Positions 17,957 to 26,155 of a DNA stretch of 64,000 nt are shown piece by piece (the stretch's first letter is position 1; every line of letters starts with the position of its first letter). The notes beneath the pieces were generated by a model. It saw only the letters and a program-made list of their open reading frames with translations, had not been told where the DNA came from and did no database searches. Both the position numbers and the translations under genes were made by a program. Origin of the DNA: Telluria mixta (lineage in GTDB: Bacteria > Pseudomonadota > Gammaproteobacteria > Burkholderiales > Burkholderiaceae_D); assembly GCF_029223865.1 (NCBI RefSeq), contig NZ_CP119520.1:7316001-7380000 (forward strand). The letters run 5' to 3'.

Positions 17957-19276
17957 ATGAGACAGCTAAGTCGTACCCTTACTACACTTTCCCTAGCGTT
18001 ATTCACGGCCCTGCCCGCGTTTGCCGCGACGGAAGCAGCGCCGATGCCGCATGTAAGCTGGTCGCGCAATGCGAACATCTACGAAGTGAACATCCGGCAA
18101 TACACGCCTGAAGGAACGTTCAAGGCGTTTGCGCAACATCTGCCGCGCCTGAAAAAGATGGGCGTGGACATCCTGTGGTTGATGCCGATCCAGCCGATTG
18201 GCGAAAAGAACCGCAAGGGCACGTTGGGGAGCTATTACGCCGTGCGCGATTACACGGCCGTCAATCCGGAGTTCGGCACGCTCGACGACCTCAAGGCACT
18301 CGTGAAGCAGGCGCACGGGTTGGGCATGCATGTGATCATCGACTGGGTCGCGAACCACACCGCATTCGACAACCCGTGGACGCAGGAACACAGCGACTGG
18401 TATCTCAAGAATGAGAAAGGCGAGATCTATCCCGTCACCTACACGGACGGTGCCGAACCCGAGTACTGGACCGACGTGACGGGCCTCGACTGGACCAAGC
18501 CCGGCCTGTGGAAAGGCATGACCGACGCGATGCTGTACTGGGTGCGCGATGCGGACATCGACGGCTTCCGCTGCGACGTCGCCGGCAAGGTGCCGACGCC
18601 GTTCTGGAACCAGGCCCGTGCCGAGCTCGACCGCGTCAAACCCGTGTTCATGCTGGCCGAGGCCGACAAGCCCGACCTGCACGAGCACGCTTTCGACATG
18701 ACGTATGGCTGGGACACGAAAGACTTGTTCAAAGCCATCGCGAAAGGCAAGGCGGACGCGCGCACGCTCACGGATTTCCTCGAACACCCGCCGAAAGCCT
18801 TCCCGCCGGGCGCGTATCGCATGCGCTTCACGAGCAACCACGACGAGAACTCCTGGGCCGGCAGCGACGTCGAACTGTACGGTCCGGCCTTCAAGGCGAT
18901 GGCCGTGCTGGCCGCAACCTTGCCCGGCATGCCGCTAATCTATGGCGGCCAGGAAGCCGGACTCGACAAGCGCATCGAGTTCTTCGAAAAGGACCCGATC
19001 CAGTGGAAGGATTATGCGTACGCGCCCTTCTACACGAAGCTGCTGGCGCTGAAGCACGCCAATCCGGCGCTGTGGAACGGCCAGTACGGCGGTCCCGTCC
19101 AGGTGCTGCAGACGGGCAACGACAAGGTGTTCGCGTTCCGCCGTGCGTTGAAGGGCAACAGCGTGCAGGTGACGGTCAACGTGTCGAACGAGGCGCAGCG
19201 CTTCAGCCTGCCGGGAGGCAAGCAGCAGACGCTGGCGGCGTGGGATTACCGCATCGACGCGCCGCGCCAGCGCTGA
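17957..19276 (+). CDS. Secreted alpha-amylase family glycoside hydrolase (GH13)
   Basis: A 439-residue GH13 enzyme with a Sec signal peptide (cut after ALPAFA, about residue 24). Conserved regions: DWVANHT (region I), GFRCDVAG with nucleophile D207, LAEADKP with acid/base E235, and SNHDEN with D296. Together these make the full catalytic triad for alpha-1,4-glucan hydrolysis. The short C-terminal beta domain ends at 439 and there is no starch-binding domain. It would act in the periplasm or outside the cell on maltodextrins or starch. Divergent porin may import the products (inference). Confidence 0.92.
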   Translation: MRQLSRTLTTLSLALFTALPAFAATEAAPMPHVSWSRNANIYEVNIRQYTPEGTFKAFAQHLPRLKKMGVDILWLMPIQPIGEKNRKGTLGSYYAVRDYTAVNPEFGTLDDLKALVKQAHGLGMHVIIDWVANHTAFDNPWTQEHSDWYLKNEKGEIYPVTYTDGAEPEYWTDVTGLDWTKPGLWKGMTDAMLYWVRDADIDGFRCDVAGKVPTPFWNQARAELDRVKPVFMLAEADKPDLHEHAFDMTYGWDTKDLFKAIAKGKADARTLTDFLEHPPKAFPPGAYRMRFTSNHDENSWAGSDVELYGPAFKAMAVLAATLPGMPLIYGGQEAGLDKRIEFFEKDPIQWKDYAYAPFYTKLLALKHANPALWNGQYGGPVQVLQTGNDKVFAFRRALKGNSVQVTVNVSNEAQRFSLPGGKQQTLAAWDYRIDAPRQR

Positions 19277-19294
19277 CCGGACGGCGGCCGAGAC

Positions 19295-19738
19295 TTACGC
19301 TTCGGCCACCTTGCGCTCGGGCGCCGCGGCGTCCTGCGCGCGCCACGGGTCGCCGGGCGCGCGCAGGTAATGGCGCACGAGATAGCCCCACGGCAGCACG
19401 AGCGGCACGAGCACGACGAAGGAACAATTGAAGGCGTTTTCCGCCGTGTCCGCGTCCATCGTGCCGGCGCGCCATGCGGGCCACGCGACCATGCCGAGCC
19501 ACAGCACCTTCCACACCAGTTCCCACAACAGCACAGGCAGCATTTGCAGCGGATAACGCAGGCCGAGCATGGACAGCAGCCAGAACGCCAGCAACATCGC
19601 ATCGACAATGCCTTGCGCCAGCTCGCGCTGCCCCGCATGACGCAGAATCGACGGCACGGCGAACACGCCGAGCCCGACGACGACCAGCAAATACATCGCC
19701 CGCAACAGGTACAGCCTCGACAACGATACTTCGCGCAT
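19295..19738 (-). CDS. Four-helix membrane protein, unknown
   Basis: A 147-residue protein with four predicted membrane segments (about 10-30, 43-60, 66-88 and 105-122) and an acidic/basic hydrophilic tail. I do not recognise the family. The pattern of WELVWKVLWLGMVAWPAW and VLPWGYLVRHYLRAP resembles small conserved membrane proteins of unknown role found next to regulators. It is 22 bases downstream of another small membrane protein and an ArsR-type regulator and probably belongs to that operon. Confidence 0.7.
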   Translation of the reverse strand: MREVSLSRLYLLRAMYLLVVVGLGVFAVPSILRHAGQRELAQGIVDAMLLAFWLLSMLGLRYPLQMLPVLLWELVWKVLWLGMVAWPAWRAGTMDADTAENAFNCSFVVLVPLVLPWGYLVRHYLRAPGDPWRAQDAAAPERKVAEA

Positions 19739-19760
19739 GATGGCTCCTTGAAAAATTCCG

Positions 19761-19997
19761 CTATCCGACTTCCTTCAACACTTTCTCGACCGCCCCCATG
19801 CGCGCATCCAGCCGTGCCAGGGCGGCATTGATCGCTGCCAGCTGGGCCAGGGTCTCGTCCGCGAGGCGGCGGTCGGCATCGTCGCGCGCCGTGCGCGCCT
19901 TGGCCTGCTGGATCATGGCGTAGTACTTCATGCCGAAGACCAGCAGGACGGTGGCCAGCGGCAGGAACAGCGTCATCAGATATATTTCGGGGGACAT
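19761..19997 (-). CDS. Small membrane protein with coiled-coil tail
   Basis: A 78-residue protein: one N-terminal membrane helix (about 7-24) then a long charged helix (about 28-78, AKARTARDDADRR and repeated LA/AAL heptads) likely to form a coiled coil. Its layout resembles PspB-like membrane proteins, but the match is only in shape. The ATG at 19997 follows GAGGCTGCC, 8 bases after the stop of the ArsR-type gene, so the two are co-transcribed. The role is probably sensed by or controlled through that regulator (inference). Confidence 0.7.
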   Translation of the reverse strand: MSPEIYLMTLFLPLATVLLVFGMKYYAMIQQAKARTARDDADRRLADETLAQLAAINAALARLDARMGAVEKVLKEVG

Positions 19998-20005
19998 GGC
20001 AGCCT

Positions 20006-20338
20006 CTACTCTTCCTCGGGTGGGTTCAATGTCTTGACCGCTTCGACGATGGCGGCGGGCGCCAGCAGGACGCCGAACTCGGCCACATCGAAAAACTTGA
20101 GCGCCTTGCCGTCGCTGGACAATTCGAGGGTGCTCGTGACGAGCCCGGCCTCTTCCAGCTTTTGCAGATGCAGGTGCAGCAATGGACGGCTCAGTCCAAT
20201 CTCGCGCGCCAGCTGGCTCACGTAATTGCGCCCACCCGTCTCGAGCGCGGCGATGATGCGCAGCCGGTGCGGATTCGCCAGCGCTGCCAGCATGGCCAGC
20301 AGGCGATCGCCCTGCGGTAGCTTGATTTTCTCTTTCAC
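20006..20338 (-). CDS. ArsR-like winged-helix regulator
   Basis: A 110-residue winged-helix protein: LAALANPHRLRIIAAL is the typical ArsR helix 1-2 block and the recognition helix lies in LAREIGLSRPLLHLHLQKLE, with a beta wing at LVTSTLELSSDGKALKFF. No Cys pair for metal sensing is visible. GTG at 20338 is taken as start; no upstream ATG fits. An 11-bp inverted repeat overlaps the start codon, which suggests autorepression. It heads a likely three-gene operon with two small membrane proteins. Confidence 0.8.
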   Translation of the reverse strand: MKEKIKLPQGDRLLAMLAALANPHRLRIIAALETGGRNYVSQLAREIGLSRPLLHLHLQKLEEAGLVTSTLELSSDGKALKFFDVAEFGVLLAPAAIVEAVKTLNPPEEE

Positions 20339-20365
20339 GTGTAAACAATATCTGACAGGTGAAAG
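20332..20365. promoter_or_regulatory. Probable operator of the ArsR-like gene
   Basis: Inverted repeat CTTTCACGTGT (20332-20342) and ACAGGTGAAAG (20355-20365), 10 of 11 positions matching, separated by 12 AT-rich bases. The left arm contains the GTG start codon of the regulator on the minus strand. Size and spacing fit a dimeric winged-helix regulator; binding is inferred. Confidence 0.6.
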
Positions 20366-20392
20366 AAAGTCCAGAACGGATTAATGCATATG

Positions 20393-21124
20393 TCAGCGGC
20401 GCAGCGCCGTGAATCCGGCCGGCTCCCACTCGCGCAGTGCCAGCAGCAGCCCGCTGCCCCGCCGCTTGGGCAGCGGCGACACCAGACTTTCCTCGTGCAA
20501 CTCGGCAAAGCGGGCGCGCAGCCGGCGCAGCTCCACCTGCATGGACGCGAGCGCGCTCTCCGTCAGCATCCCGTGCGTGAAGGCGAGCGTCTCGTCGGAC
20601 CGGTCGAAGCGGCCATCGAGGAAATCGGCGAGGCCCTGCGTGCGGAAATACTGGCGGATGGGGCCGTCGGGCAGCCAGTCGAAATCGCGCGCGACGTTCA
20701 GGCGGATGCGGTTGCCCGGCATCAGGGCGATCAGGTGCAGGCGGTCGAGGTGCAGCAATTTTTGCAGGCACTCGGCTTCCGTCAGGCGGTAGACGGCGAG
20801 GATGTCCGCCAGCGTCCAGTGATTCAGCGCGCACGCGGCCACGAGCAGCAGCTTCGTGTCCGATACGAGCTCCTTTTCCTGCTCGGCGCTCAAGGTGTGC
20901 AGGCGAGTGCCGGTCAGCGAGGCTTCCTGCGCGAGCTCGGCCAAGGTAAAACCGAGCATGTTGCTGATCTCGACGAGCCGGTCGACGCCGAGCGTGTCCG
21001 ACGTCAGCAGGCGCTTGACGCTCGCCTCCGACAGGCCCAGCGCGGCGGCCACGTCGCGATACGTCTTCCCTTGCAGCTTCAGTTGGCGCTTGATCGTGCT
21101 GATGATTTGCGTGACTTCGGACAT
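20393..21124 (-). CDS. XRE-family helix-turn-helix protein
   Basis: A 243-residue protein with an N-terminal Cro/C1-type domain (YRDVAAALGLSEASVKRLL about residues 21-40, LVEISNMLGFTLAELA about 50-66) and a long helical C-terminal part with no catalytic motif, probably for ligand or protein binding. The family is common in beta- and gamma-proteobacteria as XRE regulators of unknown target. It is divergent from the amidase gene, across a 134-base gap that should contain both promoters. Ribosome site before ATG is weak (CGGAA). Confidence 0.82.
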   Translation of the reverse strand: MSEVTQIISTIKRQLKLQGKTYRDVAAALGLSEASVKRLLTSDTLGVDRLVEISNMLGFTLAELAQEASLTGTRLHTLSAEQEKELVSDTKLLLVAACALNHWTLADILAVYRLTEAECLQKLLHLDRLHLIALMPGNRIRLNVARDFDWLPDGPIRQYFRTQGLADFLDGRFDRSDETLAFTHGMLTESALASMQVELRRLRARFAELHEESLVSPLPKRRGSGLLLALREWEPAGFTALRR

Positions 21125-21258
21125 GGTCGCGGATTCCGATACGAAGAACTAGAAGAAGACGTCGGACTCTAGTGATCGTAGCATGCGCGACGTTGCGGCA
21201 ACAATTCCTTCATGACAAGATCATCCGCCGCCCCATAACAATAACGACCGGAGACACC

Positions 21259-22773
21259 ATGAACCATGCCGACTACCTGGCCCACGACGCGACCGCGCTC
21301 GCCGCGCGCGTAGCCGCAGGCGACGTCGCCCCCGCCACACTGCTCGACCTCGCACTCGCGCAGCACGAACGCGTGCACGGCCGCGTGAACGCCGTCGTAC
21401 GGCTGATGGAAGCGCAGGCGCGAGCCCAGGCCGCGGGTCCGCTGCGCGGCCCGCTGGCCGGCGTGCCCTTCCTGCTCAAGGACGGCGTGCAGGACTACGC
21501 CGGCGTGCCGACGACCTATGCCAGCCGGACGATGACGCGTAACGTGCCGGCCCGTCACGCCCACGTCGTGCGGCGCTACCTCGACGCCGGCCTCGTCGTG
21601 TTCGGCAAGACGAATCTGCCCGAGTTCGGCATCCGCGCCGTCACCGATCCCGTCCTGTTCGGCCGCACCAACAACCCGTGGGACCTGGCGCGCACGCCGG
21701 GCGGTTCGAGCGGCGGTGCGGCCGCCGCGGTGGCCGCCGGCATCGTGCCGATGGCTGCCGGCAACGACGGCGGCGGGTCGCTGCGCATCCCGGCCGCGTG
21801 CTGCGGCCTGTTCGCGCTGCGGCCGTCGCGCGGGCGCGTGTCGCCCGGCCCGGGCACCGCCGAAGTCTGGTTCGGCGCCTCGACCGAAGGCGTGATCTCG
21901 CGCAGCGTGCGCGATTCCGCACTGGCGCTGGACATACTGCAGGGCGCGGAACCGGGCGACCCGTTCGTCATCGCCCCGCCCGCCGCGCCGTACGTCGAGC
22001 TGATGCGGCGCGATCCGGGCAAGCTGCGCATCGGCTGGTCAACCGCATCGCCGATCGGCACGGACGTGCATCCGGAAGCCATCCAGGCCGTCCGGCACAC
22101 GGTCCGACTGCTGGAGCGCCTCGGCCACGATGTCGAGGAGGCCGCCCCCGCCATCGACGGCACGGCCCTCGCGCAAAGCTACCTGCACCTGTACTTCGGC
22201 CAGATCCCGGCCGCCGTGCGCGGCGCGCAGGCGTTGGGCGGACGCACCGCCGACCTGGAACTGATGAACCGCATCCTCGTCACGCTGGGCGACAGCGTCT
22301 CGGCCATGCGCCTGACGACGGAGCTGCACCGTTGGAACGACTTCGCCCGCGTCCTGGGTGAATACTTCGGCCGGTACGACCTGTTCCTGACACCGACGCT
22401 GGCGCACCCGCCGATCAAGCATGGCACGGGCGATCCGTCGTCCGCTGAACAGCGCCTGCTCGGCTTCCTGAACGGCACCGGCCTCCTGGGCATCCTGGCG
22501 CGCCTGCGGCTGCTCGACAAGACCGTCGAGAAGATCGCTGCGGACAACCTGCGCTATGTGCCGTTCACGCAGTTGTCGAACCTCACTGGGACGCCATCGA
22601 TGAGCGTGCCGTTGCACTGGACGGCGGAGGGGTTGCCGCTGGGGGTGCAGTTCGTGGGGCCGTTCGGGAGCGAGGAGCGGTTGTTGCAGGTGGCAAGGCA
22701 GTTAGAGGAGGTGCAGCCATGGTTCGGGCGGGTGCCGGAGATGGCAAGGTGTGGCGAACACGCGGTCACATAG
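21259..22773 (+). CDS. Amidase signature family protein
   Basis: A 504-residue amidase with the Ser-cisSer-Lys triad: K74 in FLLKDG, the GGSSGG motif (Ser150/151) and nucleophile S174 in NDGGGSLRIPA. Such enzymes hydrolyse amides (peptide amides, aryl amides, indoleacetamide) or act in GatA-like transfer; no gatB/gatC is nearby, so a free amidase is likely. ATG at 21259 has CCGGAGACACC; the upstream in-frame ATG at 21172 would add 29 residues with no family match. The C-terminal end beyond residue 480 is variable. Divergent XRE gene may regulate it (inference). Confidence 0.9.
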   Translation: MNHADYLAHDATALAARVAAGDVAPATLLDLALAQHERVHGRVNAVVRLMEAQARAQAAGPLRGPLAGVPFLLKDGVQDYAGVPTTYASRTMTRNVPARHAHVVRRYLDAGLVVFGKTNLPEFGIRAVTDPVLFGRTNNPWDLARTPGGSSGGAAAAVAAGIVPMAAGNDGGGSLRIPAACCGLFALRPSRGRVSPGPGTAEVWFGASTEGVISRSVRDSALALDILQGAEPGDPFVIAPPAAPYVELMRRDPGKLRIGWSTASPIGTDVHPEAIQAVRHTVRLLERLGHDVEEAAPAIDGTALAQSYLHLYFGQIPAAVRGAQALGGRTADLELMNRILVTLGDSVSAMRLTTELHRWNDFARVLGEYFGRYDLFLTPTLAHPPIKHGTGDPSSAEQRLLGFLNGTGLLGILARLRLLDKTVEKIAADNLRYVPFTQLSNLTGTPSMSVPLHWTAEGLPLGVQFVGPFGSEERLLQVARQLEEVQPWFGRVPEMARCGEHAVT

Positions 22774-22898
22774 CCGGCCTTGAGTCCTGCCCAGCCGCAC
22801 GAGTCGGCTCGCATGCTCATGTTCACGAGTTGACTCTTGACAAGTGGCTACTGGCCCGACAGATACATTATGTCCCTCCATCGACAGCAGGAGGACAT

Positions 22899-23299
22899 AT
22901 GCCGCACATATATACGAAAGTCAGGGAACTGGCGGCCACGAGCTCGTCGGCAGCGGTGATTGCGTAGAGCTGGTCAAGGCCTACGCTCCTGGCCTGAAAG
23001 GCACTACGACGAGTGTCTGGCGGCCGGGGGAGCGGGTCGTCGACATTGCACACAAGCTCGCTCCCGGCACCGCGATAGCAACCTTTGAAAATGGTCGCTA
23101 TCCTCACAGTACGACAGGTCAGCACGCCGCATTCTTCGTATCGTCAGCTGGGGCTGGTATGTGGGTAATGGACCAGTGGAAGAACGACCCTCATAAGCCT
23201 GTTGTGTCGCTGCGTCACATCGCCAGGAAAGGAAAATCCAAGGATGGCCAGTGGAAGGACCCCAGCAACAACGCCGAAGCATTCTCGGTAATCGAATGA
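22899..23299 (+). pseudogene. BPSL0067-family (Tae2-like) amidase effector, frameshifted
   Basis: The ATG at 22899 has an AGGAGG site and encodes the family start MPHIYTKVREL, then the frame ends at a TAG within 23 codons. The rest of the family continues in another frame from about 22931: GGHELVGSGDCVELVK with the catalytic Cys, TAIATFENGRYPH, GQHAAFF with the catalytic His, VMDQWKNDP and the C-terminal DPSNNAEAFSVIE. Adding one G to CTGGCGGC would restore one continuous frame of about 133 residues. BPSL0067 proteins are NlpC/P60-like peptidoglycan amidases; from memory they correspond to type VI effector Tae2. A GTG at 22844 could start the shifted frame but with a poor leader. Sequence error is possible. 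Confidence 0.75.
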
Positions 23300-23700
23300 T
23301 GCGGCGAATTCTACTTGTCGCGGCAGCGCCGGCATTCGCTGCCGCGCAGACTGTCACGTGCCCGGAAGCGCTTCCAGAGGCTGCGGTCGAACTCAAACAT
23401 GCGCCTGAAGGATGGGTCGCGTCGTCGCCCGGCGTAGTTCGGTTGGACGGCGGCGGAATGCTGAGTGGCGCCCCGAAGCAAATGCAGTACCTGGTCCCCA
23501 CCAGTTCGAAGAAGGTCAAAGGCGGCGGCGCGTCGACCTGGAACTTCGATCCTGGCGAGCAGAAGTGGCTGTACTGCACCTATGGAAAGATGGCCGTGCA
23601 GCTAGCGAAACGGATGGACGATAAGGCGACGACATGCGAGGTCACCGTGACGTATGAACGGAAGGACGTCATCGCGGGGATCATGGCCTTTTGCCGATGA
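23296..23700 (+). CDS. STY0301-family periplasmic protein (possible immunity protein)
   Basis: A 134-residue secreted protein: signal peptide cut near residue 17 (FAAAQT), then a mature part with four cysteines (VTCPEA, LYCTYG, TTCEVT, AFCR end) likely to make two disulfides, and the KWLYCTYGK motif of the STY0301 family. Family members sit next to BPSL0067-type genes and I take them as periplasmic immunity proteins against the amidase (Tai2-like; recollection, not provable here). The first ATG overlaps the stop of the upstream gene (ATGA), giving translational coupling. Base composition is less GC-rich than neighbours, a hint of transfer. Confidence 0.75.
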   Translation: MMRRILLVAAAPAFAAAQTVTCPEALPEAAVELKHAPEGWVASSPGVVRLDGGGMLSGAPKQMQYLVPTSSKKVKGGGASTWNFDPGEQKWLYCTYGKMAVQLAKRMDDKATTCEVTVTYERKDVIAGIMAFCR

Positions 23701-23777
23701 GGGCTTGAGGTACTCGGCCGCCGAAATGATACAAGCGACCGCTACCTCGCAGGCATGCAGGTATTCATAAGTTGCAG

Positions 23778-23973
23778 TGCGCGCCCTCGGCGCGCAACGC
23801 TGTCCGCTCTGCGGACAGCAAACGGGCGATTCGGGAGGGATGGCCCTGCAGGGCCATGCCCTTCGAATCTCACACGCGAGGCGCGCAGGCGCCTCGCTCG
23901 CTTCCGCCAGGAAATAAAAAAGCCGCCCGATGGGCGGCCATTTTATTTCCTGGCGGAAGCGGTGAGATTCGAA
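23778..23973. repeat. Array of perfect hairpins and tRNA-Ser-like inverted repeat
   Basis: Between the STY0301-family gene and tRNA-Ser, five strong hairpins follow each other: TGCGCGCC-CTC-GGCGCGCA (23778-23796), GCTGTCCGC-TCT-GCGGACAGC (23799-23819), an 18-bp perfect palindrome at 23840-23857 inside outer arms GATTCG/CGAATC (23828-23869), GCGAGGCGC-GCAG-GCGCCTCGC (23876-23897) and the terminator stem at 23922-23938. In addition 21 bases at 23899-23919 are an exact inverted copy of 23941-23961, and 12 bases at 23862-23873 an exact inverted copy of 23962-23973. Both copies match the T-loop, T-stem and acceptor end of the tRNA. No coding frame is convincing here. Confidence 0.75.
23915..23938 (-). 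terminator. Terminator of tRNA-Ser
   Basis: On the minus strand a GCCGCCC/GGGCGGC stem with ATC loop is followed by TTTTTTATTT. It lies 12 bases past the encoded CCA end of tRNA-Ser and is the centre of the longer inverted repeat. Confidence 0.8.
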
Positions 23974-24040
23974 CTCACGAACGGGTTCCCCCGTCGGCAG
24001 TTTTCAAGACTGCTGCCTTCAACCACTCGGCCACGCTTCC
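23951..24040 (-). tRNA. tRNA-Ser (UGA)
   Basis: A 90-nt class II tRNA with encoded CCA. Read on the minus strand: acceptor GGAAGCG pairs with CGCTTCC, D-arm GCCGAGTGG, anticodon stem-loop CAGTCTTGAAAACTG with anticodon TGA, long variable arm (CCGACGGGGGAACCCGTTC region), T-arm GTGAG-TTCGAAT-CTCAC, discriminator G and CCA. The long variable arm and GTGGCCGAGTGG confirm serine identity; it decodes UCA and related codons. Confidence 0.97.
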
Positions 24041-24064
24041 TGGGGAACCGGCATTATACATAAA

Positions 24065-26155
24065 TCATTGCCCCACGGGCAGCAAACGGACGGGCGAGCC
24101 AAGGGTCGACGCCTCCCCCATGCACATCAACAACCAGTTCTCCCGCAAACTCTTCTCGAACTCATACGCCGGCAGCGGCTTCCCATACAGATAGCCCTGC
24201 ACCTCGTCGCACCCGGCCTGGCGCAGGAACTCCAGCTGCTCCAGCGTCTCCACCCCTTCCGCAATGACACGGTGCCCCAGCTTGCGCCCCATGCCGATGA
24301 TGGTGCTCGCGATCGCGCAATCGCTCGGGTCCAGCGGGATGCCCGTCGTGAACGAACGGTCGATCTTGAGGGTGTCGATCGGGAAGCGCTTCAGGTACGA
24401 CAGGCTCGAATAGCCCGTGCCGAAATCGTCCAGCGACAGCGCCACGCCCAGTGCGCTGATGCGGTCCATGATGGCGATCACGTGTTCGATGTCGTGCATC
24501 AGCGTGCTTTCCGTGATCTCCAGCTCCAGCCAGTGCGCGTCCAGGCGGTAGCGGCGCAGGGTTTCCGCGACGCGGCCCGGCAGCGACGGCGTGAATTCGC
24601 GTGCGGACACGTTCACCGCGAGGCGGAACGGCGGCAGGCCGGCGCGTTGCCAGATCGCGGCCTGGGCGCAGGCCTGTTCCAGCACCCACTCGCCCACCTG
24701 CACGATCAGGCCCGTGCTTTCGGCCAGCGGGATGAATTCGATCGGCGGGACCATGCCGCGCACCGGATGCTTCCAGCGCACGAGGGCTTCGGCGCCCACC
24801 AGGCGGCTCGAGCCGATTTCGAATTTCGGCTGGTAGTGCAGGATCAGTTCGCCGTTGCCGAGGGCGTGGCGCAGGCCCGATTCGATCAGCATGCGCTGCT
24901 GCATGCCCTCGTTCATGTCGAGGCGGTAGAACGCGACGCTGCGGTCCGGGTTTTCCGCGTGTTCCTTGGCGCGCTCCATCGCGATGTCGGCCATGCGCAG
25001 CAGCGTCTCGGCATCCTGGCCGTCCTGCGGGTAGACGGAGATGCCGATGCTCGCGCCCACGCGCAGGTCGTGACCCTGCACGAGGAACGGTGCTTCCAGT
25101 GCGGCCTGCAGCTTTTGCGCGACCGTCGTCGCTTCGAAGTGCTGGCGGATGTCGAACAGGCCGACGGCGAATTCGTCGCCGGACAGGTGCGCCACGACGT
25201 CTTCGTCGCGCAGCGTATTGCGCAGGCGTTCGGCCACCTGGCGCAGCAGGTCGTCGCCGACCTTGCGGCCCAGCGTGCCGTTGATCAGCTTGAAGCGGTT
25301 CAGGTCCAGGTACAGCACGCACGCGGTGGATTCGTTGCGCTGGGCGACCATCAGGGCCTGGTCGACGAGGCGGCCGAACAGCGTGCGGTTCGGCAGGCCG
25401 GTCAGTTCCTGGTAGTAGGCCAGGTGATGCAGGCGTTCCTCGGCCAGCTTGCGTTCCGTGATGTCGGTGAGATAGGCGATCAGGCCGGTCGGTCGGTCTT
25501 CCAGGTCGCATAGCGGCGACAGCGACAGGCTGGCCCAGAAGATCTCGCCCGATTTCTTCCGGCGCCGCACTTCCATCATGCGGCCGCCCTGCTCCGCGAA
25601 GGCGTCCTGGAAGTCCTGGTCGTCGTCCGCGTACAGGAACAGGATGTTGCGGCCGACGGCTTCCAGCGCCGTGTAGCCGAACAGGCGCTCGGCGCCCTTG
25701 TTCCAGCTGGTGATGTAGCCCATGCGGTCCATCGTCAGCACGGATTCGTGGATCTGGTCGAGGATCTGCGACTGGTGCGCCAGCTGCGCTTCGACCTGGG
25801 CATAGGCGTGTGTCGTGCGCTGGGCCAGCGAATGCACCTGCATCAGCGTGCCGGTGAGGCCGGCCAGCGCTTCCAGCTGGCGCAGGTCGTCCACGCTGTA
25901 GGCGCGGCCGGCGACTTCGTAGCGGCCGAAGCAGACGCCGTCGGCGCGCACTTCCTGCAGCAGCGCGCCCTCCACCATGTGCGGGTGCAGGACGCCTTCC
26001 GGGATGAATGCACAATGCGGACTCGCGAGGAGCGCGCCGGCGATCCGTCCCAGTTCGTTGTACAGATCGTCGCCCCGGCGGGTCAATACGGCGTCGCAGA
26101 CGGCAGCGCTGCCGCCCACGAAATCGATCGGCGCAGCGGCTGGCATCCTAGACAT
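24065..26155 (-). CDS. PAS-GGDEF-EAL protein (c-di-GMP turnover)
   Basis: A 696-residue protein: an N-terminal GAF-like region (1-120), PAS domain (about 130-240, [17 protein letters not shown]), GGDEF domain (about 250-410) whose signature is SGDEF, and EAL domain (about 425-675) with [20 protein letters not shown] and the IAEGVE catalytic loop. The EAL residues look intact, so c-di-GMP phosphodiesterase activity is likely. The altered first Gly of GGDEF leaves cyclase activity uncertain, or a GTP-binding regulatory role. No membrane segment. It overlaps the HDOD gene by 8 bases on the same strand. Confidence 0.92.
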   Translation of the reverse strand: MSRMPAAAPIDFVGGSAAVCDAVLTRRGDDLYNELGRIAGALLASPHCAFIPEGVLHPHMVEGALLQEVRADGVCFGRYEVAGRAYSVDDLRQLEALAGLTGTLMQVHSLAQRTTHAYAQVEAQLAHQSQILDQIHESVLTMDRMGYITSWNKGAERLFGYTALEAVGRNILFLYADDDQDFQDAFAEQGGRMMEVRRRKKSGEIFWASLSLSPLCDLEDRPTGLIAYLTDITERKLAEERLHHLAYYQELTGLPNRTLFGRLVDQALMVAQRNESTACVLYLDLNRFKLINGTLGRKVGDDLLRQVAERLRNTLRDEDVVAHLSGDEFAVGLFDIRQHFEATTVAQKLQAALEAPFLVQGHDLRVGASIGISVYPQDGQDAETLLRMADIAMERAKEHAENPDRSVAFYRLDMNEGMQQRMLIESGLRHALGNGELILHYQPKFEIGSSRLVGAEALVRWKHPVRGMVPPIEFIPLAESTGLIVQVGEWVLEQACAQAAIWQRAGLPPFRLAVNVSAREFTPSLPGRVAETLRRYRLDAHWLELEITESTLMHDIEHVIAIMDRISALGVALSLDDFGTGYSSLSYLKRFPIDTLKIDRSFTTGIPLDPSDCAIASTIIGMGRKLGHRVIAEGVETLEQLEFLRQAGCDEVQGYLYGKPLPAYEFEKSLRENWLLMCMGEASTLGSPVRLLPVGQ

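Noticed and set aside
23862..23961. Attachment-site duplication from an integrated element at tRNA-Ser
   Set aside because: The copies are inverted, not direct, and no integrase is nearby, so classical att sites are not supported.
23701..24064. CRISPR-like array near tRNA-Ser
   Set aside because: The repeats are hairpins of unlike sequence and length, with no regular spacing or direct repeat.
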